This document shows, one piece after another, positions 19,375 to 28,515 of a stretch of DNA of 64,000 bases. Origin of the DNA: Colwellia sp. MB3u-45. GTDB taxonomy: Bacteria > Pseudomonadota > Gammaproteobacteria > Enterobacterales > Alteromonadaceae. The notes under the pieces are model-generated. The model saw only the letters and a program-made list of their open reading frames with translations, was not told where the DNA came from and ran no database searches. Location: contig NZ_JACGVC010000047.1 in NCBI RefSeq assembly GCF_014077005.1, forward strand, positions 275,145-339,144, in the 5' to 3' direction. Numbering within the stretch: position 1 is the stretch's first letter; every line of letters starts with the position of its first letter. The translations under genes and the position numbers were made by a program.

Positions 19375-19397
19375 TTGATATACTAAAGTAATATCAA
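19375..19397. repeat. Inverted repeat upstream of the tiny ORF
   Basis: Perfect 7-bp arms TTGATAT / ATATCAA around a 9-nt spacer, 14-23 nt upstream of the small ORF's start codons. It could be an operator overlapping a promoter or a leader hairpin. Confidence 0.4.
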
Positions 19398-19537
19398 CAT
19401 TCAGGCCAAAAACATAACTAAATGAAATATATAATAAAAACAATAAAAAGCAGCTTAACACTGAATATTCAAACGCTATAAATTGGCTAAATATTTGTTA
19501 ATTTAACCAATTTTTTGTTTTTAGTTTAGCGCTGTCG

Positions 19538-20227
19538 TTACTTAAAAATACGCAATTGCCAGCATTGCTGTCCACTCGCTTGATACTTGGCCTCAAATGG
19601 CGTTAACGGCTCAGCATCATTAATCGCTGATATATCGCCTTGCAAAGAAAATATACTCGCGGCCAGTTGAAACTCTTCTAAATAAAGTCGCCAGTTACTG
19701 CGTAAAATAATTTCTTCCCCAACAGCAATAATTTGTGGAAAAACAGCACTACCGTGCCAGCGTCTCTGCACGTGCTTAGCTTTTGGCCAAGGGTTTGGAT
19801 ATAAAATATAATGCTGACTTATTTGCCAGTTGGCCGTCACAACAAGGCGATAAAAGTCATTTAAATCAGCGCGGATCAAATGATAATTCTCTACTCTGCC
19901 TTGACCGTCATCATGCTGAACTTCATCAACATTACGGTTAATTCTATGGGCAGATTTATCTACCCCTATGACTAAGGCATCTGGATTTTGCTTGGCTAAT
20001 AAGCGCGTACTTTGGCCAACACCACAACAAGAATCCAGAATAACTTCGCCCGAAAATGCGAGCACAATAGCGTTAATTTCATCAAATGCTTGCTGAGTGT
20101 GTGCCTGTATTGGCTTTCGTGATGGATGCTCAATATGCTTATGAATGATATCAACCAACTTTTCATGTATGTCGGGTTGGTTAGTTTCAATCATTCTTGA
20201 GTCACCGGTTATTTCTGTATTGCTCAT
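19538..20227 (-). CDS. TrmB-like SAM-dependent methyltransferase
   Basis: A 229-aa class I methyltransferase. SAM motif VILDSCCGVGQSTRLLA is followed by VIGVDKSAHRI and then YPNPWPKAKHVQRRWHG, which matches the TrmB family (tRNA m7G46) motif PDPWPKKRHxKRR with changes. The N-terminal part (HEKLVDIIHKHIEHPSRKPI) differs from standard TrmB, so this is probably a second family member. Its substrate is uncertain. It follows yadH by 44 nt on the same strand and may share that transcript. Confidence 0.75.
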   Translation of the reverse strand: MSNTEITGDSRMIETNQPDIHEKLVDIIHKHIEHPSRKPIQAHTQQAFDEINAIVLAFSGEVILDSCCGVGQSTRLLAKQNPDALVIGVDKSAHRINRNVDEVQHDDGQGRVENYHLIRADLNDFYRLVVTANWQISQHYILYPNPWPKAKHVQRRWHGSAVFPQIIAVGEEIILRSNWRLYLEEFQLAASIFSLQGDISAINDAEPLTPFEAKYQASGQQCWQLRIFK

Positions 20228-20271
20228 TAATTTTTACCTATAAATTTCAATTTATTAGCTAGTGGTTAAGC

Positions 20272-21045
20272 TTAACTTCTTAAACCAATACCTTTAGTAA
20301 TTAACACCATAGCAATAGTGTACAAACTCACAATAAGCACGCCTAATACCGAAAATGACAAGGTCAAACTCACATCAGAAATACCTAAAAAACCATATCT
20401 AAAAGCACTGACCATATACACAATCGGATTGATTTGCGATACACCTTGCCAAAAATCAGGTAACAAACTGATCGAATAAAACACCCCACCCAAATAGGTC
20501 AGTGGCGTTAATATAAAAGTCGGGATAATAGATATATCGTCAAAACTACCAGCAAAAATGGCGTTAATTAAGCCCCCTAAAGCAAAGGTAGCTGAGGTAA
20601 GTGCTACTGTGGTAATAATCACCCAAATGTTATGTATTTGTATATCAACAAAAAACATAGATACTAGCGTCACTATACTGCCTACTAACATGCCTCGTGC
20701 CATTCCGCCGCCCACATAGCCAGCCACAATCACCCAATTAGGTACAGGTGCCACCAGCATTTCTTCGACATTTCGTTGCCACTTGGCACTGAAAAATGAC
20801 GAGGCGACATTAGAATATGAGTTGGTAATAACACTCATCATAATCAAACCGGGCACAATAAATGACATATAATCAAAGCCACCCATTTCACCAATGCGCG
20901 AGCCAATTAACGAGCCAAAGATAACAAAATATAAACTAATGGTAATCGCTGGTGGAACCAAGGTTTGCACCCAAATACGCATAAAGCGGTGTATTTCTTT
21001 GTGCAGAATACTCTTAAGCGCAATGATATTTCTAGATGATGCCAT
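20272..21045 (-). CDS. yadH: ABC-2 type transporter permease YadH
   Basis: A 257-aa inner-membrane permease with six predicted hydrophobic segments and the ABC-2 motif near ISLLPDFWQGVSQINPIVYMVSAFR (shown by FWQGVSQINP). It matches E. coli YadH in size and partner. The substrate is not established. It is separated from the ATPase gene yadG by only 5 nt and should form a complex with it. Confidence 0.9.
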   Translation of the reverse strand: MASSRNIIALKSILHKEIHRFMRIWVQTLVPPAITISLYFVIFGSLIGSRIGEMGGFDYMSFIVPGLIMMSVITNSYSNVASSFFSAKWQRNVEEMLVAPVPNWVIVAGYVGGGMARGMLVGSIVTLVSMFFVDIQIHNIWVIITTVALTSATFALGGLINAIFAGSFDDISIIPTFILTPLTYLGGVFYSISLLPDFWQGVSQINPIVYMVSAFRYGFLGISDVSLTLSFSVLGVLIVSLYTIAMVLITKGIGLRS

Positions 21046-21050
21046 AATAC

Positions 21051-21992
21051 TTATTCCTTAACCGCGCTTTTGCTCGCTGCTTGACCGCTACCGACTAGAC
21101 CAACAAATAACTCTTCTAGGCGATTACTTTTATTTCGCATACTTAATACTTCAATACCTTGTTTATTGAGATCAATAAACACAGCATTAATGGTTTGACT
21201 TTTTTTAACGTCCACTTCTAAGGTGTGATCATCAATCACTCTAGAGCTAAAATCCGCCAAGGCTGTTGGCACACTATTTGGCTTTAAATCAAAAACAAAG
21301 GTTTCTACATCTAATTTAGCTAATAAAGATTTCATATCGGTATTTTCAACGATAATACCTGAGTCGATAATAGCAATATTTCGGCAAAGCATCTCAGCTT
21401 CTTCCAAATAATGTGTGGTTAAAATAATGGTAATGCCTTGCTGATTAAGCTCACGTAAAAACTCCCACATTGAGCGGCGTAGTTCAATATCTACACCGGC
21501 AGTAGGTTCGTCAAGTATCAGCATTTGTGGTTCATGCATTAATGCTCGAGCAATCATTAACCGACGCTTCATGCCACCTGAAAGCATACGGGCCGAGTCA
21601 TTACGTTTATCCCATAAGTCTAATTTTTTTAAATATTTCTCAGCTCGCTGAACCGCTAATTTACGCTCTACACCGTAGTAACCTGCTTGGTTAACCAAGA
21701 TTTTCATTAACGACTCAAATTGATTGAAGTTAAACTCTTGCGGTACTACACCAATAAAGCTTTTCGCTGTTTCAAGTTCTTGATCAATATCATGCCCAAA
21801 AACAACAACTTTACCTGCCGTTTTATTCACTAATGACATAATAATGCCGATAGTGGTCGATTTACCGGCGCCATTGGGGCCAAGCAAAGCAAAAAAATCG
21901 CCTTGTTTAACCGTCAGGTCAATACCTTTAAGTGCTTGAAAACCACCTTTATAGGTTTTCTTTAATCCTGATATTTTTAATGCTGATTGCAT
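21051..21992 (-). CDS. yadG: ABC transporter ATP-binding protein YadG
   Basis: A 313-aa ATPase subunit with Walker A GPNGAGKSTTIG, signature LSGGMKRRLMIARAL and Walker B MLILDEPTAGVD. The C-terminal extension of about 90 residues is typical of DrrA/YadG-type exporters. It is the first gene of yadG-yadH, possibly followed by the methyltransferase gene. Confidence 0.92.
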   Translation of the reverse strand: MQSALKISGLKKTYKGGFQALKGIDLTVKQGDFFALLGPNGAGKSTTIGIIMSLVNKTAGKVVVFGHDIDQELETAKSFIGVVPQEFNFNQFESLMKILVNQAGYYGVERKLAVQRAEKYLKKLDLWDKRNDSARMLSGGMKRRLMIARALMHEPQMLILDEPTAGVDIELRRSMWEFLRELNQQGITIILTTHYLEEAEMLCRNIAIIDSGIIVENTDMKSLLAKLDVETFVFDLKPNSVPTALADFSSRVIDDHTLEVDVKKSQTINAVFIDLNKQGIEVLSMRNKSNRLEELFVGLVGSGQAASKSAVKE

Positions 21993-22194
21993 AGCGAACC
22001 TTAAAAAAATTGCGTGCCTTTAACGTGGGGGCAAATTGGTCATTTTCAACTTATAATGCATGGTTCTTTCGCCAAAACGCACTGAGTAAGTTACCAAGTA
22101 ATAATGGCGAACGAGTAAAAAATTGTGGTTAAGGCATTTGCCTTGCCACGGTAGAAAAATGGCATTAATTTAAGCAAGGGTATAATTGCTCGGC

Positions 22195-22223
22195 AAAAAA
22201 AAAGCCCGCAAAATGCAGGCTTT
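22195..22223 (-). terminator. efp terminator
   Basis: On the minus strand a GC-rich stem (AAAGCCTGCA / TGCGGGCTTT, one mismatch) is followed by a run of nine T. It lies about 26 nt past the efp stop. Confidence 0.8.
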
Positions 22224-22248
22224 TGTCATTCGGCATAGTAGCTAAAAC

Positions 22249-22821
22249 TTAAGATTTACCCGCACGTGACACATAGTCACCATTGCGCGTATCAACTTTT
22301 ACCACATCACCTATTTGAACAAATAATGGTACACGTACCACGGCGCCAGTTGCCAGTGTTGCCGGTTTACCGCCAGTGCCTGCGGTGTCACCTTTTAGGC
22401 CAGGGTCAGTTTCAGTAATTTGTAATTCAACGAAGTTCGGTGGCTCGACTGAAATAGGGTTACCATTCCAAAATGTAATGGTACAAATATCACCTTCTGC
22501 TAACCACTTAGCGACATCGCCCACGGCTTTCTCATCGGCCGCCACTTGTTCAAAGGTTACATTATCCATAAAATGCCAAAACTCACCATCAGCATATAAA
22601 TAACCTAACTCTGAATCCATCACATCGGCGCCTTCAACACTTTCACCTGATTTATACGTTTTTTCTAATATTTTGCCAGATATTAACTTACGAATTTTAA
22701 TACGGTTGAATGCTTGCCCTTTACCTGGCTTTACAATTTCATTATCGATAATGTTACAAGGTTCACCATCAATCATTAATTTAAGTCCAGCTTTGAACTG
22801 GTTAGTGCTAAAATTAGCCAT
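22249..22821 (-). CDS. efp: Translation elongation factor P
   Basis: EF-P relieves ribosome stalling at polyproline. The modified lysine is in VKPGKGQAF (Lys34 equivalent), and [30 protein letters not shown] and VPLFVQIGD are hallmark blocks. The start is the ATG at 22821 ([12 protein letters not shown]), giving 190 aa; an upstream in-frame start at 22857 adds residues foreign to the family. It is divergent from epmB, whose product isomerises the lysine used for modification. EpmA is not in the window. Confidence 0.96.
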   Translation of the reverse strand: MANFSTNQFKAGLKLMIDGEPCNIIDNEIVKPGKGQAFNRIKIRKLISGKILEKTYKSGESVEGADVMDSELGYLYADGEFWHFMDNVTFEQVAADEKAVGDVAKWLAEGDICTITFWNGNPISVEPPNFVELQITETDPGLKGDTAGTGGKPATLATGAVVRVPLFVQIGDVVKVDTRNGDYVSRAGKS

Positions 22822-22867
22822 AATTATTATGCTCGTTCGTTCACGCAGTACACGCAAAGGTTAAAAA

Positions 22868-23896
22868 TTGAATATAGAAATGCCGCAAATAATAACCCAA
22901 ATCAGCGATAAATTGCACACTTCTTGGCAAAAAGAATTGGCAAATGTTATTACCGACCCAAAAACCTTGTTAGAGTTGGTCGAAATTTCACCAAAAAGCT
23001 ATCAACAGCACTTTGCTGCACGTAAACTATTTCCGGTGCGAGTGCCGCGACCATTATTGTCTCGCATTAAAAAAGGCGATATCAACGACCCTATTCTAAA
23101 ACAGGTTATGCCATTAGATTTAGAGTTCTCAATAACTGACGGTTATAGCGAAGATCCACTAGAAGAACATGACACCGTTGCCCCCGGATTGCTGCATAAA
23201 TATAAACATCGGGTATTAATGATGGTGAAAACAGGCTGTGCCATTAACTGTCGCTACTGTTTTCGCCGCCACTTTCCTTATGCCGATAACAGCCCAAATA
23301 AAGTAAGATGGCAACAAGCACTTAGCTATATTGAACAGCATTTAGAAATCAACGAAGTGATTTTTAGCGGTGGCGATCCATTAATGGCCAGTGACGAGCA
23401 CTTGCAATGGTTAATTACCGAAATTGAAAAAATCCCCCACGTGACACGGTTACGTATTCACACCCGTTTACCCATCGTTATTCCACAGCGTATAACGCCT
23501 GCTTTGGTTAAAACCTTAAGCTTAACAAGACTTAAACCCGTGATTGTTTTTCACGTCAATCATGCCAACGAAATCGACGCTAACGTTTCACAGGCTATTG
23601 AACCTTTGCTTGCGGCCAGAATCCCACTATTTAATCAAAGCGTATTGTTAAAAGGCATTAATGACAACGCCAACACGCTAGCAGCACTGAGTGAAGGCTT
23701 ATTTGATGTCGGTATTCAGCCTTACTACTTACATTTATTTGATAAAGTACAAGGCGTCGCTCATTTTGATGTTACAGAAGCAGAGGCAAAAAAAATCACT
23801 TTGCAGCTAATGGCGATTTTACCCGGCTATTTAATGCCAAAACTTGTCAGAGAAATTGCGGGAGAAGCGAACAAAACACCCATCAATTTAACCTAA
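22868..23896 (+). CDS. epmB: EF-P beta-lysylation protein EpmB (lysine 2,3-aminomutase type)
   Basis: Radical-SAM enzyme that converts alpha- to beta-lysine for attachment to EF-P by EpmA. The cluster motif is CAINCRYCFRRHF (CxxxCxxC), followed by VIFSGGDPLM and a PLP-type lysine region near the C-terminus (GYLMPKLVREIAGE). Length 342 aa equals E. coli. It is divergent from efp across 46 nt. The last 22 codons are duplicated twice downstream (see 23831-24078). Confidence 0.95.
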   Translation: MNIEMPQIITQISDKLHTSWQKELANVITDPKTLLELVEISPKSYQQHFAARKLFPVRVPRPLLSRIKKGDINDPILKQVMPLDLEFSITDGYSEDPLEEHDTVAPGLLHKYKHRVLMMVKTGCAINCRYCFRRHFPYADNSPNKVRWQQALSYIEQHLEINEVIFSGGDPLMASDEHLQWLITEIEKIPHVTRLRIHTRLPIVIPQRITPALVKTLSLTRLKPVIVFHVNHANEIDANVSQAIEPLLAARIPLFNQSVLLKGINDNANTLAALSEGLFDVGIQPYYLHLFDKVQGVAHFDVTEAEAKKITLQLMAILPGYLMPKLVREIAGEANKTPINLT

Positions 23897-24078
23897 CCTT
23901 GATGATATAAATATCACCGTAATTTAATGCCAAAATTGGTTAGAGAAATTGTGGGAGCAGCGAACAAAACCTAAGAACAATTTGACCTAGCATTGGTCAT
24001 GTAAATATTCACCGTAATTTAATGCCAAAACTTGTTAGAGAAATTATCTTAGAAGCTAACAAAATGCCAATCAATTAG
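23831..24078 (+). repeat. Three tandem copies of the epmB 3' end
   Basis: The block starting TTAATGCCAAAACTTGT near the epmB stop recurs at 23924 and 24019 with a period of about 93-95 bp. Each unit holds TTAATGCC, TTAGAGAAATT and GCxAACAAAA, and the spacers share ATAAATATTCACCGTAA-like sequence. Copies 2 and 3 have drifted and are no longer coding in phase. This looks like an old tandem duplication of about 94 bp, decaying. Confidence 0.85.
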
Positions 24079-24121
24079 GCATAATAGCGCCATTGAAGAC
24101 AAGAAACGATGATGAGTTATT

Positions 24122-24418
24122 ATGAGCGAAGCGGTACACAAACAATTAATCGATAATATTTCGATCATTTTAAAGAAGTCACTGGCGGCAGACGCCACAT
24201 TAACTACATTACGTGAAGCCAGACAAGCAGGCTTTGCGGCAATATTTACCCCAGACGCTGGCTTTAAATGTTCAGCCAATACTTTTCAGCCATATGTTGA
24301 AGAAGTAGCCAATGATTTGGTTTATTGGCAAAAAACCTCAGATCAGCAATCACTGATCGATATTGTAAAAAAAATAGAGCAGTTATTTATGGTACTAGCT
24401 AAGCTTGAACAAAGCTAA
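24122..24418 (+). CDS. Hypothetical protein, 98 aa
   Basis: A small soluble, mostly helical protein. I do not recognise its family. It starts at the ATG at 24122 with GATGAG upstream as a modest ribosome site, and it is followed directly by a strong terminator, which supports a real gene. Visible pieces: SIILKKSLAADATLTTLREA, TPDAGFKCSANTFQPYV and a hydrophobic C-terminal helix. Confidence 0.65.
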   Translation: MSEAVHKQLIDNISIILKKSLAADATLTTLREARQAGFAAIFTPDAGFKCSANTFQPYVEEVANDLVYWQKTSDQQSLIDIVKKIEQLFMVLAKLEQS

Positions 24419-24439
24419 ATAGCCAAAAGTTAAAACCAA

Positions 24440-24467
24440 AAAACGCAGTTTAACTGCGTTTTTTTAT
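24440..24467 (+). terminator. Terminator after the 98-aa gene
   Basis: Stem AACGCAG / CTGCGTT with loop TTTAA, followed by a run of T. It is also A-flanked on the left and so may act in both directions. Confidence 0.8.
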
Positions 24468-24612
24468 GCCTTAAATTTTATATTTTACTGATGATTTTTC
24501 ACTTAAAGCTGACAACTAATAGATTTTAGCTGGCACAATCATTACTGAAAATGCTAATGAAAAAGGCTGATCAGACTGCTTTGATTACACTGCTCTGATT
24601 AGAAAAATCAGG

Positions 24613-25116
24613 CTATTTAATCATGTCATTTTCAAAGGTCTTTCTAAACCAATCATCAAGCATATCTTTTTCATAACTTAACGATTCATTACGATATCTA
24701 AAACTGCTATGCATTAAAAACCCCATATCTTTTAATGAAACCTCTGCGCTTTTAACCACAGTATTATCGGCATTCAATAACTGGTAACTGAACTCTATAC
24801 GTGGAAAAAAGATATCTTTTATAATGCGAATACGTTTCGTACCACCAAAATTAACATCGCCGGCTAAATCTAGGTTCGTTATATCAAAAACTAATTTTTG
24901 TTGTTCTGGTAGCGCTTCAGCCATTTTAGCAAAATGCTCTTCAAAGGCTTTAAAGGTTCTGTCTTTAAAATGTTGACGATGTTCTTGGCCCGCATCAATA
25001 TCAGAATACTTGTCAGGATTTGTCCACTTAACTTCAACTTGCGCCGCTTGTGCTGTTGCTGCTGATATTAAAACGACAACAAGGCTTAGTAAACCTGTCA
25101 TAAATTTATTCATCAT
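24613..25116 (-). CDS. DUF3016 family secreted protein
   Basis: A 167-aa protein with a signal peptide (MMNKFMTGLLSLVVVLISAA, cleavage after AQA) and a DUF3016-type body: VEVKWTNPDKYSDID, FDITNLDLAGDV and a C-terminal YEKDMLDDWF. Function unknown; members are periplasmic. GAGG precedes the two adjacent ATGs, 25116 and 25113. It borders the accessory islet on its right. Confidence 0.8.
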   Translation of the reverse strand: MMNKFMTGLLSLVVVLISAATAQAAQVEVKWTNPDKYSDIDAGQEHRQHFKDRTFKAFEEHFAKMAEALPEQQKLVFDITNLDLAGDVNFGGTKRIRIIKDIFFPRIEFSYQLLNADNTVVKSAEVSLKDMGFLMHSSFRYRNESLSYEKDMLDDWFRKTFENDMIK

Positions 25117-25537
25117 TTCATCCTCTTTATTGTTTGCAGTATAATAGTAGACCGTAGAAGCTAAGAAAAGTATCGATCTAATTGCTAATTATTGTGTTAT
25201 AGCATTTTAAGCGGATTTATAACCCTGTATCACACCCCATCAATATCATAGGCACGTAGCTAATATTACCTACAGTATAAATAATTTTTAGTCTGCCCCC
25301 CCTATTGAAGGAGCAATCTATTTATTTTTATCAGTCAGTTTTTTCTTATAAAACAACTGACTTGAGTGCTTAATTCAAGCCTATTTATTAACACGTTTAT
25401 AACGAGCTTACAAAAGGTGCAAAACTTACATCATGACACCCATACGAGCTAGGACCACACAGATAAGGACTCAAAAAATACAGCAAACTAAATACCTCTG
25501 ATTATACCCCTACCCTCACCTTTTATCCTTCTCCCCT
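25117..25537. other. Intergenic region at the left border of the islet, no gene seen
   Basis: 421 nt between two minus-strand genes. I see no coding frame. There is an imperfect inverted repeat near 25333-25365 (AGTCAGTT / AACTGACT) and a C-run near 25298-25305. It probably contains the DUF3016 promoter and an islet junction. Confidence 0.4.
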
Positions 25538-27835
25538 CTAAATCAATAAGTTTTTTTGTTCATCGAATTGATATCCTAGCGCTTTATAACCTTTTTCTCG
25601 TTTCTTCCACATCCGCTGTAATGTAGGGAAATCATCAATAAAATCGTAAACTTGAATAACAGTTTTATTACTCCATTCTCGCTGAATTCTTCCCGCATAC
25701 TGCGCCAAGATCCCCTCCCAAGCTATCGGTAATGTTATGAATAAAGTATCTAAATACGGTAGATCAAAACCTTCACCAACATATTTTCCTGTAGCTAATA
25801 TGACTAAAGCTTCATCTCCCTCTGCCTTGTTAGATAATAAAGCTATTCGTTCCTGCCTTTGCTTTGTTGAAATACCGCCATGCAGTTCAACAACCTTTAT
25901 ACCCTTATCAGTCATCATTTTAGCAAGTAATTCAATATGCTCTTTTCTTTCGGTAAGCACCATAACTGATCTGTCATTATTCACGGACTGCTTGATGTTG
26001 TTAACAATCATTTCATTTCTAGCTTGGTCACAGACTAAGTGTTTATAAACTTGAGATATATGTGGTTTAGTTTCAAGAATTAACCATTCTGGAGGGAAAC
26101 AAGTATTAGTTTTAACTACCTTTACATATTGTTCAAAGCTACTGGTAGTTGTTGCGGCCTTATAAACCAAAGAGCCGATTTGAAAGTGCATTAATTTTTC
26201 TAAACCATCTTGGTGTTTAGGTGTTGCGGTAAACCCGTGAATATATTTAGCATGCACTGACTTTATCAAACACTCATAGTTTGATGCAGGCAAGTGGTGG
26301 CATTCATCTATTAATATTTGCCCATATTTTTCAATTGAAGGTTTAATGTCTATTCCAGTACGGCTAACTAGGCTTTGATAAGTAGCTACATCAACTTCAT
26401 AGGTCAGCTTATCTTTACCACCTAATAATGAACCTACTTCCACGTTCGCTAGGAATACTTTTATCCGTTCAAGCCATTGTTCCGCTAATTGGCGGTTATG
26501 GACCAAAATCAAGGTATTCACCTTCCTTTTTGCGATAAGAGCTAATCCTGTAACGGTTTTACCAAAACCCGTCGATGCAACAAAAACACCATTTGTTTGT
26601 GCAAATAAAGCATCAACAGATTTTTTCTGCTGGCATTTAAGTTTTCCCGTGAACTTTATTTTTTCTAGTTGGCTACCTTCAAATCGTTTATCAATATATT
26701 CAATCTCTATTTTTTGGCCTGATATGGTGCGAGTAACTTCGGCTAAACAACCTCTAGGTAAGATTAAATAACCATTTTCTATATGTGCGGAACAAATATA
26801 TCGACTTGTACCAATCGTTGATAAGCGTAAGGCTTGTCGTTTGTAGAACTCTGGATTAGAAAATACTGCACAATGCTTTAGTTTAGAGGTCAGTTTTCCA
26901 GGTAAATTAGCGATTGGAACATATAATTGATCAGCTAGCGTTAATGTGACCATCGAAGGACAATCATTGATCTTAATGCTGTCATCATCGTTAAGTTTAT
27001 TCCATGGTTCATTCTTTGCGATGTCATCTAGCACTCTTTCAATATAAGAGTTTAACTGATTCAACGTTGATTGAAGCTGAGATTTAGTTAGCTTTCGAGT
27101 AGCTGCCAATATTGACCACTGATCATTATAAGGAATTCCTTCTTTGTTAATGAAAACACTATTGTTATTTTTTCTTGGCTCTAGCTGAAGTGGTAATGCA
27201 ATGAGATTACCAAAACCACCCTCTGGCATAATATCTTGATTGGGAAATAACCTATCGAAGCAATCAAATGATAGTAACGGATAGAGTTCCATTGTTTTAC
27301 GAAGTAAACCATTGCCTAATCGCCGAGCATCACTCGCAGCTACAGCTTCCGAGAACAAGATCCATATATGACCACCATTCCCACTTCTTGAACGTTCTAA
27401 TAGGTAGGGAATATTTAATGATTCGCAAGTCGTTGCAAATGCAGATGTAGCATCAAACCAGTCCTCTTTATCAAAATCAGCTGCAAGTAAATATGTTGAA
27501 TTATCACTTAATAGAGGATAGATGCCGATGGTTTTAAACCCTTTCAAATGTTGATAAACGGCTTGGTGGTCAGGTACTTTAAAGTGCTGATTTTTACATT
27601 CAGTACAACTAATTTTTGGTTTGTTGCAAATCTTTGGCTTCCATTCATTCCAACAAGCAGGTGAATAGCCACTTCTACCATTTTTTGATTCCCATCTAAA
27701 TGGGTAAACATCGTTACGGCCTTTAAAATATGAAAGAAAAAGGTCAACTTTAGATTCAGGAGAGGCGTGTAGATTAAAATTTTGGGCTAATTCAGCTTCA
27801 TGTTGCGTTATTAACGCTTGGCGATCATTAAGCAA
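25538..27835 (-). CDS. TOTE-type primase-helicase (AEP primase plus SF2 helicase)
   Basis: An archaeo-eukaryotic primase domain fused to a superfamily 2 helicase, the core protein of TOTE conflict systems. By residue from the TTG at 27835: a Cys cluster (C61, C70, C77, C80, probably zinc), primase catalytic DFD at 120-122 in LAADFD, RSGNGGH at 150-156, then helicase Walker A STGFGKT at 421-427, DECHH, TATPKH and QYAGRIQRE. Such proteins are proposed, mainly from genomic context, to act against invading DNA; activity here is untested. The frame stays open another 29 codons upstream, so the true N-terminus is longer (see 27836-27909). The gene lies directly downstream of parD-parE on the same strand. 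Confidence 0.85.
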   Translation of the reverse strand: MLNDRQALITQHEAELAQNFNLHASPESKVDLFLSYFKGRNDVYPFRWESKNGRSGYSPACWNEWKPKICNKPKISCTECKNQHFKVPDHQAVYQHLKGFKTIGIYPLLSDNSTYLLAADFDKEDWFDATSAFATTCESLNIPYLLERSRSGNGGHIWILFSEAVAASDARRLGNGLLRKTMELYPLLSFDCFDRLFPNQDIMPEGGFGNLIALPLQLEPRKNNNSVFINKEGIPYNDQWSILAATRKLTKSQLQSTLNQLNSYIERVLDDIAKNEPWNKLNDDDSIKINDCPSMVTLTLADQLYVPIANLPGKLTSKLKHCAVFSNPEFYKRQALRLSTIGTSRYICSAHIENGYLILPRGCLAEVTRTISGQKIEIEYIDKRFEGSQLEKIKFTGKLKCQQKKSVDALFAQTNGVFVASTGFGKTVTGLALIAKRKVNTLILVHNRQLAEQWLERIKVFLANVEVGSLLGGKDKLTYEVDVATYQSLVSRTGIDIKPSIEKYGQILIDECHHLPASNYECLIKSVHAKYIHGFTATPKHQDGLEKLMHFQIGSLVYKAATTTSSFEQYVKVVKTNTCFPPEWLILETKPHISQVYKHLVCDQARNEMIVNNIKQSVNNDRSVMVLTERKEHIELLAKMMTDKGIKVVELHGGISTKQRQERIALLSNKAEGDEALVILATGKYVGEGFDLPYLDTLFITLPIAWEGILAQYAGRIQREWSNKTVIQVYDFIDDFPTLQRMWKKREKGYKALGYQFDEQKNLLI

Positions 27836-27909
27836 AGCAAGCCGCTCTTCATTTAATAATTGAAGACGGGCATCTATTTTGGCAAGTTTATTAATATGGC
27901 TTTTGGCAT
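27836..27909 (-). other. Probable true N-terminus of the TOTE gene, one-base frameshift
   Basis: Upstream of the TTG the same frame encodes a coiled-coil-like stretch (NKLAKIDARLQLLNEERL) typical of this family, but it has no ATG, GTG or TTG of its own. The ATG at 27909 is out of frame by one base: adding one A to the A4 run at 27901-27904 would give MPKSHINKLAKIDARLQ and join the frames. Possible explanations are a sequencing error, a real frameshift, slippage, or a rare start such as ATT. Confidence 0.6.
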
Positions 27910-27933
27910 GATTATAATGTTACCAAAATACGA

Positions 27934-28224
27934 TTAGAAATGTTTTGAGAGATCCATACGTTGATGAAGAATACGAGCAACATCAATACCGATATAACTG
28001 ACTTGATAAAATACAATATGTTTTTCTACAGGAAAGCTTCTAGCACCATTATAAATTTCATTTCTTTCTCTACCAAAATCAGGATATTGAGCAAGTTTTA
28101 ATAATGCAGCATCTATGGTCTGAGCATATACTTTTGCTTGCTCATTACCCCATGACTCAATTGTCGTAGAAATTATTTTAAATAAATCTTCTTCAGCTAA
28201 AGGAGATAACCTATAGTTCGACAT
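27934..28224 (-). CDS. parE: RelE/ParE family toxin
   Basis: A 96-aa type II toxin: LSPLAEEDLFKIISTTIESWG at the N-terminus, shown by LSPLAEEDL, then LKLAQYPDFGRE, then the C-terminal VFYQVS...VARILHQRMD that marks ParE. ParE toxins poison gyrase; this is assigned by family. It overlaps the antitoxin gene by 14 nt and is followed by the TOTE gene after 24 nt if that begins at 27909. Confidence 0.9.
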   Translation of the reverse strand: MSNYRLSPLAEEDLFKIISTTIESWGNEQAKVYAQTIDAALLKLAQYPDFGRERNEIYNGARSFPVEKHIVFYQVSYIGIDVARILHQRMDLSKHF

Positions 28225-28486
28225 TGGTAGACTTACTATCTACTGCAAGGGAGGCTTGTTCAAATATATCCATGACATTGTGATTTGACGATTCACCTGC
28301 AGCTAGCTGTTCAAAACCTTTTGCTACTTCTTCTCGTAAGATCTCAAGTTGCTTGTTTTTAGCAACGTCTTTCTCAAATAACATCCTTAATCCATCACGG
28401 ATCACTTCACTTGCTGAGGTATATAAACCATCAGACACCTTTTCATTAATTCTTCGTTCGAACTCTTTACCTAAAGTAATATTCAT
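28211..28486 (-). CDS. parD: ParD-family antitoxin
   Basis: A ribbon-helix-helix antitoxin. The N-terminus MNITLGKEFERRINEKV is followed by YTSASEVIRDGLRML, the usual ParD dimer and DNA-binding pattern, and an acidic tail for toxin binding. Start chosen at the ATG at 28486 because GGAG is 8 nt upstream; an upstream GTG would add three residues. It should bind its own promoter at 28516-28544. Confidence 0.9.
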   Translation of the reverse strand: MNITLGKEFERRINEKVSDGLYTSASEVIRDGLRMLFEKDVAKNKQLEILREEVAKGFEQLAAGESSNHNVMDIFEQASLAVDSKSTNVEL

Positions 28487-28515
28487 AATTAACACTCCAA
28501 CTATTGCCTTTTCAC

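Noticed and set aside
23831..24078. CRISPR array
   Set aside because: Three units of ~94 bp that are the epmB tail; no short palindromic repeats or spacers.
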